From contig JALDNG010000026.1 in NCBI GenBank assembly GCA_024349245.1, positions 1-64,000 of the forward strand: a stretch of DNA of 64,000 nt. Reading direction: 5' to 3'. Every line of letters begins with the position of its first letter. Within the stretch, counting starts at the first letter, position 1. The translations under genes and the position numbers were made by a program. The notes below the pieces were generated by a model, which searched no databases, was not told the DNA's origin, and saw only the letters and a program-made list of their open reading frames with translations. Origin of the DNA: Neodontobutis hainanensis. Taxonomy: Eukaryota > Chordata > Actinopteri > Gobiiformes > Odontobutidae. This document shows, in pieces, positions 14,633 through 25,069 of this stretch.

Positions 14633-14769
14633 ATATGTTTTTTTTATAAATAAAATAAAAATAAAATAAAAGGACTTCTAAAGAAGCATTTATAATTGGA
14701 CTTACACACTACACAATTCTGTAAATCAGCTATAAAACTCAAAGTAAACATGTAGCAATATACACACAT

Positions 14770-16749
14770 ACACACACACCAAAACCCTTTCCCATATGCC
14801 AAGGGTAAAAGAAGTGTCTAATGTTCTTTTTGCTCCTCATGAACTTCTGTACACCTGAATGTCGGTCGGTCACCAAGGACTGGACCACGACACCTCTTTG
14901 CTCAAGAAGAGACAGGCTTCTTACAAATCCTTCCTTCTCCATTCGTTGGCTGTTTCCGACTTTATTGCTCTGCAAACTCAAAAGTACTTTAGAGCAATGC
15001 GCAGTATATAGTTTTTCACATAACAAAATACTTCATTGTGTAGTACCTGGACTAGTTGGATGTCTATGACCATATTGGCTTTGAGATCCATCATTGTATA
15101 GCTGCCATATTTTGCTGAATGTCCTACAATTGTTATTTGCACTTTAGTCAACAAAGCCGGTAGCAGCAGCAGCAGCTGCTGTATGTATGTATATACATAA
15201 AAAGTTATTTATTACCGGGTGAATCAGCTCATGTCCCCACCAAGAGTCACAGCCCCAGCAGCAATAGTGTTTTCAATAAGGATATCCTGCTCAATCTTCC
15301 ACTGCCAGTTTATTGTGGGAATAAGGAGTCTGGCCTGATGCTTGTGGAAGCACTGCTCAGAGATTCCCTTGATTTTGAAAGCATCTAAGAACTAAAGAAA
15401 AAAAACAGACATCTTCATAAAATGACTTGGTGTGCAAACATAAGGGCACCATATATTATCTCTCACCTTTAATGTCTGGCAAAATGATGAGCCAGTGAAC
15501 AGAACAGCTGCACAAAGCTGTAGGTTTCCCGCTGGTATATTGTTTACCGTTGGTTGGCTCGACCAGTCCCTGGAATACTCGCAGTGAGCACAGTGCTGTT
15601 TGACTTGGAGAAGTGTCCCAATGGTTGTTTGTGAAACAGCACAACTCCAGCTGCAGACAGGGCATTTTCTAAAAAGCTCCAGCAATTTATCGTCATAAAC
15701 TATGTACTTAGTAAGTTTGTGTGGTAACACTTCATTGAAGACGCTATGTAAAAGTAAAGAAAATAAAAAGTTTTTTAGAAACAGTCAAATATAACTGAAA
15801 AACCTAATGAGACTAAACGGATTACCTGGTACAGTCCATAGTGCTCTCACTTCCATCTGGATGGTAGCTTGAGTCATCAGTGGACACTTCACATCTTTTC
15901 CTCTTTATTGGTGTAGAGGTTGCCCTGGGACACTCTGTGAAAGACTCCATCAGTGTGCCTGTGTCACACCACACACTCCTGTTAGGCATTCTGGCCTGGG
16001 TGGCTGTGCAAATTATAATAAATTTGTTATCAATAAGCATTAAAAGTGCAAAACAACATTAAATCATCTTGACTATATGATAGTACAGTACAATACAATA
16101 GTATTCAAACTCACATTTGCTTCTCCTGATAGGCTTCACCTTAGCCTGCACACCTGCAGATCTGGAGCTGACTGCTTCTGTCTGGCACCCAATTTCTCTG
16201 GTCATCTAAAATTAGTCCTAAGTTCAATCAGTTCAGATATTTTACAATGCAATAAATAAATATTAGTGACACAAATGTTCTCACAAAGCGAAGAATCTCA
16301 AATAAGACATGGCCAGACACAAACAGTCACATATAGCCTCTTGGAGCAGCAATATGCAATTTACAACAATAGTGCGCATTTTTGCTGCTTTTAATTAAAT
16401 GAGCAAGCTTTACACAAAACCAACACAGCTATCCAAGACAGCGTAAAATGCCCTCTGTTAGAACACACGAGTCAAGAGACGTATGTTTGGCCAAGTCCAA
16501 AGTCACAAAAATAAAGCTTCTTTAGTGCTGCATCACTGATACACGTACAGCAAAGTATGAGAAAAGACTAACGTAATATTGAGTAATAACATAGTAATGC
16601 TAGATATCTGTGTGTGCTGAGAAACAAGCTATCTACACTGCGACAGACCCGTTAGCGCCACGGTATCAGGAGTAGCTGAAGCTAACGTTTAGCATACTTT
16701 ATCTAACTAGCAATATGACAAACTGATGAATTAATTTTAGTTTAATAGG

Positions 16750-16835
<86 letters not shown>

Positions 16836-17124
16836 TCACTTACCTGAAGACACTGCTGCAGTGGTGGAGTCCGTGCAAGAGGAGCAGCGTTTGGCACTGC
16901 AGCGCTTTTTAGCGTGAGCATTTTGGAGAAGCCCATTTCCACCTCCATTGCGTTAGAGAAGCAATCCCGTGTAAAATGCAGGTTGCACACTCCAGCTCTC
17001 AGCGGTAACTCTCGGTCTCCCAGGCCAAGTGCATGTAACCACTTATTCCTAATTTCTAAGTCTGCTGGAAAGCTATGCAGTCCAACAGTGCTGTTGCAAC
17101 CAGCAACACTACCCTACTCCCCAT
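14770..17124 (-). pseudogene. THAP-domain transposase of the TTAA element, broken and truncated
   Basis: Exons read right to left. Exon 1 (16844-17124) carries the THAP zinc finger: SVAGCNS...LHSFPADLEIRNKWLHAL...VCNLHF...SAAVPN, with the second Cys, the conserved Pro and Trp, and the Cys-x2-His pair. A missing base near 17112 removes the first zinc Cys and shifts frame just after the ATG. Next come a linker exon (about 16107-16205, GCQTEAVSS), an exon at about 15833-16010, and a cysteine-rich exon (about 15470-15744; CPVCSWSC...CAHCEYSRDW...NIPAGNLQLCAA). Then VTLGGDM..DSP (about 15222-15390), HSAKYGSYTMMDL (about 15060-15140) and SLVTDRH...WHMGKG (about 14780-14985). The last parts look like an RNase H-fold DDE transposase with acidic residues in GGD and TDRH. 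The reading frame breaks just after GGDM, and exons beyond WHMGKG are absent. Confidence 0.75.
16754..16833. repeat. (TA)n microsatellite
   Basis: About 80 bases of uninterrupted TA dinucleotide lie immediately inside the first intron of the THAP gene, next to its splice donor. It creates an artefactual Tyr-Ile tail on a minus-strand open frame. Confidence 0.98.
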
Positions 17125-17650
17125 TCTAACAACCGCACTAAATACAGATAAAGCTAATGCAAAAAAAAAATCTATGCTAACCCAAAGCTATCCTAACTGA
17201 TGCAATACTGTGCCACTAACTAACTATGCTTATAACAATACTACACTAAGAACTAACTGCTATGCTATTTAATTATCTAGGCTATGAGAAATAATCAAAA
17301 TATCTATATAAATGGCTATGCTAACTAGATGCTAATATACGCTGACTGGCTACGGGTTTTGACAGAACAAGATGTTTTTATACCAGGAGTAAACAATGCC
17401 AAGGGTGACGTGCCAGGGTCATGGGTCGTGAGCCGTTAGTCGAGCCAGTATACGTCACAGTTTTAGCAACTACAATAATTATCGTTCAACCTGAAGGGGC
17501 AGCACTTAGACGGTTTTACACCATATTTTTAAAATTAATATACTTTATACTCAATTGTCAAAACTTTTAGTCAGATCAATGGACAGCACTAATAAGGCCC
17601 CATTCATACAGATCATTAACTAAAAAAAGTTGTTTTAGGGTTTAGTTACG
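17125..17650 (-). promoter_or_regulatory. 5' flank of the THAP gene and right end of the TTAA element
   Basis: This interval lies between the transposase ATG and the right terminal repeat, so it should contain the transposase promoter if one was ever active. It is AT-rich with no clear core-promoter motif that I can single out. The terminal repeat is at its right edge, next to TTAA at 17651. Confidence 0.4.
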
Positions 17651-17654
17651 TTAA

Positions 17655-18269
17655 AACGCTGCTGTAACAGTATACTGTAATCATTTGGCACTTAAAAAGC
17701 ACGTAACGATACACAATTCCCCGTCTTCTTTTACTAAAGAATATTTTTTGACTTATTTACTTACCGGTAGTCTTTTTCGTCTTCCAACTTCTTTTGAAAT
17801 TGTTGACTGACGGGCACGCGCTGACCTGTTGCTGTCTGAGCGCGCAACAGCGGCATCGGGGGAGGGAGGGGCGGGCTACTGTGTGTGATTGAACGTCTAG
17901 AGCGGCAGTGCATTAGGGATGAAATGCATAACTGATGCTACTAAAATTTATACTGGCCAGTGGGGTGGCCAGTGGGGTGACCAGGAGTCGGCCACCCCCT
18001 GGTGGCGCCATTGCTGCTTACTGTCCGATTAATCCATCGCAGCTGGAGTTCACACCTTGTCCGGGTGAACGGGAAAGAACCGAAATACTGTGTCCGCTCA
18101 GGCTAATGCTACATTCATGTGTCCTTAGTATTTTACAGCATTAACCCGTTGTCAAAAAGATAAAAGAAACTGATAAAGTTTAACCACATTGGGAGTCTTA
18201 AATGTAAATATAACCGGCTGATTTGCAGCATTGAACACATTAAAAGCTACGGAAGACACTTGTTTTTAA
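17655..18269. other. unassigned interval between two mobile elements
   Basis: I see no gene here. A short CpG-rich patch (about 17810-17880, with GGGGGAGGGAGGGGCGGGC) could be an old promoter or a G-quadruplex-forming stretch. The rest is unremarkable and may be decayed mobile DNA. Confidence 0.5.
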
Positions 18270-18639
18270 ACTTTTTACAACATGGAGGACAAAAACTGTC
18301 GGGTCTAAAAATGAGCGAGTGCAGCTTGTGAACTTGAGTCTCAGTTCTTCAGCTTCATTTCCAGACAATTTATTGTTCCTTATGGCTGATTCTGTTGCTG
18401 TAATGATGTCTGCTGATAGGCCTCAGCGCAACTGAAAAATTAAGCCCTTTTTTCAACAACCTCATTTTCAGTTTGGGTGAGAACTCTGTCGAGAGGTTCT
18501 TTACCCATCTGTCCCGAGTAACTGGTGTAATATCCTTGTTGCAACTAGGATGGTCCGGATTGTGCCGCTGTTGTCCATTAGCCAAAATCTGGAACTTTTT
18601 GATCTGGCAATCCTTGCTCTTGTTGTGCTGTGTGACTAG
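18270..18639 (-). pseudogene. Penelope-like element coding fragment (downstream half)
   Basis: On the minus strand this encodes LSTEFSPKLKMRLLKKGLNF followed, with a frameshift, by ADIITATESAIRNNKLSGNEAEEL. This resembles the N-terminal part of fish Penelope-like reverse transcriptases (the 'LLSKGLNF...' region). It is the continuation of the coding fragment at 25827-26146, from which it is separated by the insertion at 18640-25826. The reverse transcriptase core and GIY-YIG nuclease are not seen. Confidence 0.6.
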
Positions 18640-18755
18640 TATGGAGTTAGTTTTGTGTCTTTATTACATGCGAGAAAATAAAAGATCCGACAGAAAAAAA
18701 ATCTGAGAGAAAAAAAGGTTGAGAGAAAAGTTATCACACTGATAGCAAAAACATT
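18640..18755 (+). repeat. left terminal inverted repeat of the IS3EU-like element
   Basis: TATGGAGTTAGTTTTGTGTC and the following ~95 bases match the reverse complement of 25711-25826 with a few indels in A runs. The last shared part is GTTATCACACTGATAGCAAA. Confidence 0.85.
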
Positions 18756-18900
18756 TCATGAGAGAAAAAGAATATTTGAGAGAAAGTGTTTTCACATAGA
18801 ACATAAAAATATACATTTGAAATTTTTTAAATTATTTCTGAGAAAAAATCTCTCTCAAAATTATGGAAGCCCGTTTCATACAGAAAAAAAAGATTATTTA

Positions 18901-19269
18901 AGTCAAAATAATGACTTAGTATCTCGAAATAATGACTTAGTAAGTCGAAATAATGACTTAGTAAGTCGAAATAATGACTTAGTAAGTCGAAATAATGACT
19001 TAGTATCTCGAAATAATGACTTAGTAAGTCAAAATAATCACTTAGTAAGTCGAAATAATGGCTTAGTATCTCGAAATAATGACTTAGTAAGTCGAAATAA
19101 TGACTTAGTAAGTCGAAATAATGACTTAGTATCTAGAAATAATGACTTAGTAAGTCGAAATAATGACTTAGTAAGTCGAAATAATGACTTAGTATCTCGA
19201 AATAATGACTTAGTAAGTCGAAATAATGACTTAGTAAGTCGAAATAATGACTTAGTATCTCGAAATAAA
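18901..19269 (+). repeat. 21-bp minisatellite, open in frame on both strands
   Basis: The 21-bp unit is AAATAATGACTTAGTAAGTC plus G, with AGTATCTCG variants every second to third copy, about 17 units. Because 21 is a multiple of three it stays open: the plus strand reads SRNNDLV repeats (182-aa frame 18817-19365) and the minus strand reads TKSLFRL/D repeats. I regard it as non-coding expansion inside the transposon between its left repeat and the transposase gene. Confidence 0.95.
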
Positions 19270-20472
19270 GAGAAAGCTTCTCGAATTAAGGACTTACTAT
19301 GTCGAAATAATGAGAAACTTATCACACACTGTGCGCCACGTTATAGGCTACCTGAGGCGCCTTGATCGGTGTTGCTGATCTTTACAGTGAGCCCCCGAGT
19401 GATCCATGGATTTTAAACAAATAGAACAGTATTTCAAACGAGGACTAACAAATCGTGAAATACTAACTCTATTGAAAGAGGTACATGGAGTCCAAATTAG
19501 CAGTCGCACCCTTGAGCGACTTTTGAGCAAACACCAGCTTTGGAGGAGGAAGAACAAGACTGATGAAGCTGATGTGGCAGCTTTCATTCAGCAACAACTA
19601 CAAACATCAGGGCAGCTACATGGTTACAGGTGGATGCATCAGAAATGCTGGCTCAATGGAATTATCACTGACAGAGAGACAGTGCGGGTGATTTTACGGT
19701 TGCTAGACAGCGAGGAGTTGACTTGAGGTCTAGGAATCGACTTCACGCCGAGTGTATTTCAGCGCGGACCTAATTATGTTTGGCACATCGATGGATACGA
19801 CAAATTAAAGCCATCGGAATTTGTATAAGTGGGTGCATAGACGGGTTTTCAAGGAAAATAATGTGGCTCAAGCTTACAGAACAAAGAATGATCCTCGGGT
19901 TATTGCGGGTACTTTTGACAGCTGTCATAGAGGCGGAAGGCTGCCCTAACATGGTGAGATTGGATCTCGGTACAGAGAACGTCAATGTTGCAGAAATGCA
20001 GAAATTTCTACATCATAGAAGACATCCAGACTCTGCTTGCGTCACTTTTGGGCCAAGCACCAGCAATCAACGGATTGAGAGATGGTGGCTTACACTTAGA
20101 AGTCAGTGCATTCAGTTTTGGATGAACCTGTTCGACAATCTAAAAGAGGATGGACATTATGCTCACACTTTCCTGGACAAATGTTTGATCCAGTTCTGTT
20201 TTCAAAACTTAAAGGGGCACTATGTAACTTTTTAAGCTCAAATAACGTTTTTATTTGCCCAAATATGAGCCGACCATAATTAGATGAGACGACTAAGACA
20301 TTCTTTGTCAAAAATTGTTATCTCAATGAGCCTGTAGACTCATTTTATTGTGAAGCGCACGGGCCGGTTCTCCCGGGAAATCTACCCGGATGTTACGTAG
20401 TGCGCGCTCCTGTGTACAGCGCTGAATTCCCGGCAAAGCCGCCATTACAGCCAGCGAGATCAGCCGGCAGAG

Positions 20473-21857
20473 ATGGACTCTACCAGCAACAAAAAACGAC
20501 CGGCCTCTAGCACTGCTCAGACACCGACATTGACTCCTCAAAAAAATAAAAAACATAACATGTTTACTCGAGCAAGACACGAGAGGAAAACAGAACTGTG
20601 ACCAAAGCAGTGGAAAAACAAGACTGAACATAGGCAGAGCATTTAAGCCATGGAGAGAGCTAACTTTATGCCCTATTTTGGAAATAAAAACGGACCCTGA
20701 GCTGGCTTTTTTTCTTATTGAAAAGGTAAGACATCATTACAGACAATTTATAATATACTGTGGTGTTTTGTTTTCAGTTGTCTAAAGCTAAACAACATTA
20801 GCATGCTTGTTAGACGGGGATGCTAAGCGGCTAACATGAACGACTCCTAAAAAGTTACTGTTTTGAATGGATTAAATACTTTGAGACTTTGAGAAGTGAA
20901 TTATAACCCCGGTTTCAGAGGCTACTAAGTCTAATCAATTTGCTGTCTTAGCTTTCAAATGACGTTTTTCAATGTCTTTTGAAAAAGTAGCTCAGTAACT
21001 GAGCTAATGAGCTCAGAACTCTTTTTGGGGTTACACTTTGCTAAGTACTTTTTTCTTTGTTATGTCTTTTGGCTCGTTTATTCAATAACCTTCACCAGAG
21101 ATAACGTGATCCATGACAACTTTATAAATTTAGCGAGGATGTAATATATGATGTAACTGTTGTCACAGCCCATCTAATGTGCTCTGGCACATTAGATGGG
21201 CTGTGACATTAGATGTCTTGCCTTATTGCTTTTGTCTGGATAGATCCACTTCACTTATGCCCATTCACTGATGTTTTGTTATTTAAATTACATTTGCAGG
21301 TCTCTGATGATTATGATTATAGTGTGATTAGCTGTGTTTCTGCCTTTATTTGTATGTTTGGTCACTAATTATCAATAAGTGGTCTATTCGTAAATTGTAT
21401 GTAAAGAATACATTTTATTATAATGACACTGTTAAATGTAATGCTTTTGTAAATGTGATGAGATTGTATAAGGCAACAGTCTAATAATGGTTGAATTGTT
21501 TACAGCTATGAGAAAAATACAGTGGCTAAGGGTCAGGGGCCACATACATCCACACAAAGAAAAGACATAGGATTGACACATCATCCTGATTCAGTCACTG
21601 CATGCAAATCTGACAGGTAACTGTGTTTTCATTTAGTACTACACAAAAACTAAAGTCAGACTGTAATTTTACTAGTGTGCACTTGCAACAATGTATGACA
21701 ATTACATTTAAATTTTGATTATTCTAATTGTGACATTCACTCCAGCTCAGTAATGGGTTTAGTTTTGCTGTAACACAATTTATTTCCTTTGTCAACAGTG
21801 AAGAGTTCCAAATTGAGGCAGTGCAACCACTGGATGAAGACCAAGTGTTGAAGCAAG
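20473..21857 (+). pseudogene. transposase-associated N-terminal gene of the second TTAA element
   Basis: Exon 1 (20473-20725) begins MDSTSNKKRPASSTAQTPTL. After a frameshift (the first frame stops at 20599-20601) it continues KTRLNIGRAFKPWREL...IKTDPELAFFLIEK to a GTAAGA donor. Exon 2 (21506-21616) gives YEKNTVAKGQGPHTSTQRKD, and exon 3 (21799-21857) gives EEFQIEAVQPLDEDQVLKQ, each with AG and GT borders. The 'NIGRAF..WREL..KTD.ELAFFL' block is one I associate with fish proteins that also carry the cysteine-rich region seen in the THAP transposase at 15.5 kb. No catalytic domain follows in this copy, so it is probably internally deleted. Confidence 0.5.
21161..21208. repeat. perfect 22-bp-arm hairpin
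   Basis: The arm begins TGTCACAGCCCATCTAATGT and is followed by a four-base loop (TCTG) and its exact reverse complement. It lies in an intron of the second TTAA element. It could be a small foldback insertion or structural noise. Confidence 0.9.
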
Positions 21858-22837
21858 GTAAATGTAACTGTCTCTATCTCCTAAACGGACGGTGGCTGAA
21901 GGATGTTGAGAAGTTTCTTACCTTTTAGGTAAGATTTAAAAAATATATAATTTTACATACTGATTTATTTGTTTGATAGTATATGCTAAATGTGTGAGTA
22001 AGGACTATATTTACAGCACTATCAATGGAACAACAAAAACTAATAATAACAATAAGTTTTTATTATTTGGTTATTTCAACAGTCATGTCTGTTATACTTG
22101 ATATACTCTGAAGTTTCATGTTTTTTCTTTGCTCTTAGGTTATCTTCTGATCTGGAGTCCTTTCCTGGTCTTCTACCTGGTGTTGTTCCGCCTCCTCACC
22201 TGAATTAGCCCAGACACAACTCTGCAGAGGACAGGTGTCTCAGCCACGTGCCCACTGTCCTGTCCTCTCTCTCTTTCATAAGAAATCATTATGTGTAGGT
22301 CTCATGCAGCAGAAGTCTAGCCTGTTTTGTTATTTATCAGATAAACTCCAGAATATCTAGGTGCACTAATCTAACATGTTGAAGACATGTTTGTTACCTC
22401 TCAAACACTGTGTGCATCTGTATTACATTCCTTTGTAAATTGATGAAATGAATATTACTGTCAAAACACCAATGCATTTTCTTTTTTTAATTTATTTCTC
22501 TCTCTGTAGGACATGACTTCAGCCACGTAAAGGGCAGCAATAGAAGAGAGTGCTTTAATGGAACATGTCTTTAGAGTAAATATATACAGAAAACAGTTAA
22601 ATTATATATATGTATTTTCTAAAATGTGTAACATTTGTAAATAGAGAACAAGGAGTAATAAATAATCTCTATCTTTTGAGGTAGTCACTCAAATTATTAT
22701 GTGTATATGAGATGTGTATCTACAAAAACTACTTTTACAGAAACAAGTAAATGTATAGGTAGTGGATAATTGTTAATTCAGTCTAAAGGGGCTTCTTTGA
22801 AACTTATAATTACTAAATGAGTCTGGGTATTTCTCCC

Positions 22838-24019
22838 TAATTCAAATGTGGCTGGAGGCCTACATCCAGACAATGTTCCATGTGGGCCTTCCTGCTGAGA
22901 CACCCTACTGGATCCTGTCTGCAGCATTTGTTTTCCAGGTTTGTTGGTCTGACCCGGCGGTTCAAACAGGTGCACCACGGCTGACGGGTATGATTGGTCC
23001 TGGTGTGGTCTAGAGAAGCCTCTGGCAGATGAGTTACAACAACCTGGAGAACTTCATCCTTCTCCTCCTGCGACAGTCGTTCTAACTGTTCATAAAAATG
23101 GAACAACATGCACTGTTTAGTTCAGAGGTTTATTTGGGTGTGTGATCATTTGTAGATATATGACCAACCTGCCTCTGTTGTCCTGCAGCAGCTGTGCCAC
23201 CCTCAGTCTGTCTTCTTCAATGACAGGCCCAGCTCCTCTTCTTCATCTCCTGTGGCCTCTTCTTCTGCACCTCTTGCTCTCCCCCTTCTTCACTCACGAT
23301 CAGTGCTCTCTTCCACCGGAGCTTGAGTCCTGATTTGGAAAAAAATATTGCATATCTGTATTTTTATAGTGCTAAACTTCATGTTTGAGGTATTCTGAAC
23401 GACACCAACAGTGAAATAAACAATGATAAGCTAAAATTATACTGTGAGGTTATGTTTATGATGTCTCAAAATAATGCAGGACCAATTCATTACAGTAATA
23501 GTAATAACCTAGAAACAAGCTAAATGAGTTGACAGTCACACGTTGGTGCAAAGACTCGTCCAAATAACAACAGTAATAGTAACACATGAACAGTATCCTG
23601 TCTGATATAAGTTCTAACTTTAGCCGTTCTCCTGCTGAGACTCTTGTAAACACTGAGCCTCGGTAAAAGCTACGTGAGTTGATGTAGCGTTAGCGGCTAA
23701 GCTAACGTTAGCCCCTTTTATCAAAAGTAACATGCAGTAGATAATATATATACGAAGTTACAACAGCCATACCACGTTGAACAACGCTTTATAAAACGAG
23801 CCGTTTGTCAGTCTGGTGCTTTATTATCTTCCATGTCTCAAGAGTTTGCTTTACTGCTGTCAGCACTCGACATTAAAATATAGTTTACTCTCAAAGTTTG
23901 TTCAGCAATACACTTTTACAGAAGTGTAACTTTTCTTACCTTTGTAAACATGATGCAAGTAAATGTCCAAGTCCTTCAGGGCGACAGACTGAAAGATAAT
24001 GCTCCGGTGACTCAGTCAT
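22838..24019 (-). pseudogene. second P2X7 ballast-domain-like gene
   Basis: The last exon (22838 to about 23105) reads QLERLSQEEKDEVLQVVVTH, then PWCTC, RPTNLENKCCRQDPVGC and HMEHCLDVGLQPHL. The order Trp-Cys-x-Cys, Pro-Thr, Glu-Asn-Lys-Cys-Cys, Cys and HM...LD is that of the P2X7 ballast family, although the usual second CxxC-like Cys is replaced by NRR. An upstream acidic exon (about 23170-23332) shows EEEATGDEEEELG and RLRVAQLLQDNRG in different frames, so it is frameshifted. A first exon is plausible at 23940-24019 (MTESPEHYLSVCRPEGLGHL, GTAAG donor). It faces the plus-strand gene of the same element. Confidence 0.6.
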
Positions 24020-24189
24020 GCACGTACGAACACGCGCCAGTCTGAACACGAGAGCGAGCAGGACACTGACTGTAGTTTCTCTTAACGGCCACAGGTGGCA
24101 GTAACTGTTAGGTTTTTATGAAAGCTACGTAATGCCCCTTTAATACAGGTAAGTCACATGTTTTTTGTTTGTTTTTCATTTGCATTTAA

Positions 24190-24493
24190 AGGGATAGTTC
24201 ACACAAAATTAAATTTTTTCATAATGTACTCACCCTTGTGTTGTTCCAAATCTGTATGAGTTTCTTTTTTCTGTTGAACATAAAGGAAGATATTCAGTTT
24301 TGGGTCTTCATTGACTTCCATAGTATTTTTTTAATACTATATGGAAGTTAGGGGAGACCCAAAACTCTTTGGTTACCAAAATTCTTCAGAACATCTTTAT
24401 TTGTTCAACAGAAGAAATAAACTTATACAGGTTTGGAACAGCACAAGGGTGAGTAAATTATGACAAAATGTTACATTTGTGTGAACTATCCCT
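24190..24493. mobile_element. foldback MITE of the AGGGATAGTTCAC family
   Basis: The termini AGGGATAGTTCACACAAA and TTTGTGTGAACTATCCCT are exact inverted repeats, flanked by TTAA (24186-24189, 24494-24497). The middle folds again (GACTTCCATAGTATT...AATACTATATGGAAGT). This is a very abundant cyprinid repeat type. It lies in the intron of the IS3EU-like transposase, and the tandem copy is 38546-38849. Confidence 0.9.
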
Positions 24494-25069
24494 TTAATTC
24501 TGTTAAACATTCATTTGAAACCTGTTGACTATAATGTATCTCACATGTAGTGTTGGGTAGATTACTTATGAAATTCAATCTTGTACCTACATCACAACAA
24601 ATTTAACCTGTATGCAAGACAGCTTTAATTGTGCATTTAAATGTATCATTTCATATTCATATGAATTATTTGTATCATTTTAATTACTTCATTATTTTAT
24701 AGACTATTAAAATTTTTATATTTAAAACATTTACCTCATAACATTATTTCTGCAGTTGCAATTGCTGTGTAAATGCATTAGATTTTATTGCTTTAAAAAC
24801 AACATACTAAGAATTTGGCATAAAAGATAACGTACATTGCATAAGGCTAGAAAAAATGGTTCCTATGAAGGTAAAAATGGCCCTGCCCCTAAGGCCTAGC
24901 CTGTAGTAGATAGATATTGTAATCTATATACTCAAGCAACTGTAAGCTGCAAACATGGCAAATTACATTATGGAAAAATAATACATTTTTGTAAGGGTGC
25001 TAGTGTCCTTACAGACTAAAGATTATAATCCCAAAATGTAAATAACCTTTTATTTATTTTATTTTTCAG
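24494..25069. other. rest of the IS3EU-like transposase intron
   Basis: AT-rich intron sequence between the MITE and the exon 2 acceptor (ATTTTTCAG at 25061-25069). No other feature is recognised. Confidence 0.6.

Larger units (their letters stand above)
13532..17650. mobile_element. TTAA-flanked Kolobok-like DNA transposon with two genes
   Basis: TTAA lies at both ends (13528-13531 and 17651-17654). The left end AGTGCAACTAAACCCCTG is an imperfect inverted match of the right end, which reads CGTAACTAAACCCTA on the minus strand. Inside are a plus-strand ballast-domain gene (13653-14632) and a minus-strand THAP transposase (about 14770-17124), arranged tail to tail. A TTAA target duplication plus a THAP-domain transposase fits the Kolobok superfamily as I know it; that assignment is inference. 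The left flank is minisatellite but the right flank is not, so the element sits at the edge of the array. Both genes are broken, so this copy is not autonomous. Confidence 0.65.
20213..24139. mobile_element. second TTAA transposon, also with a ballast-domain gene
   Basis: It is flanked by TTAA at 20209-20212 and 24140-24143. The ends AGGGGCACTATGTAACTTTT and, on the minus strand, AGGGGCATTACGTAGCTTTC are inverted repeats. Removing it restores the transposase exon ...CTTAATACAG at its splice donor, which proves it is an insertion. It carries a plus-strand gene (20473-21857) and a minus-strand ballast-domain gene (about 22838-24019), again convergent. Superfamily is inferred as Kolobok-like from the TTAA and gene content. 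Confidence 0.8.

Noticed and set aside
16742..16990. Protein with a Tyr-Ile-rich tail
   Set aside because: The tail is the (TA)n microsatellite read past a splice donor; only the THAP part is coding.
17810..17880. CpG-island promoter of a host gene
   Set aside because: It is too short, with no gene starting nearby on either strand outside the transposons.
18817..19365. 182-aa repeat protein
   Set aside because: It is a 21-bp repeat open by arithmetic on both strands, inside a transposon, with no other coding sign.
22140..22260. Further coding exon of the plus-strand gene in the second TTAA element
   Set aside because: There is an AG at the left and a short open stretch, but no conserved motif and an early stop.
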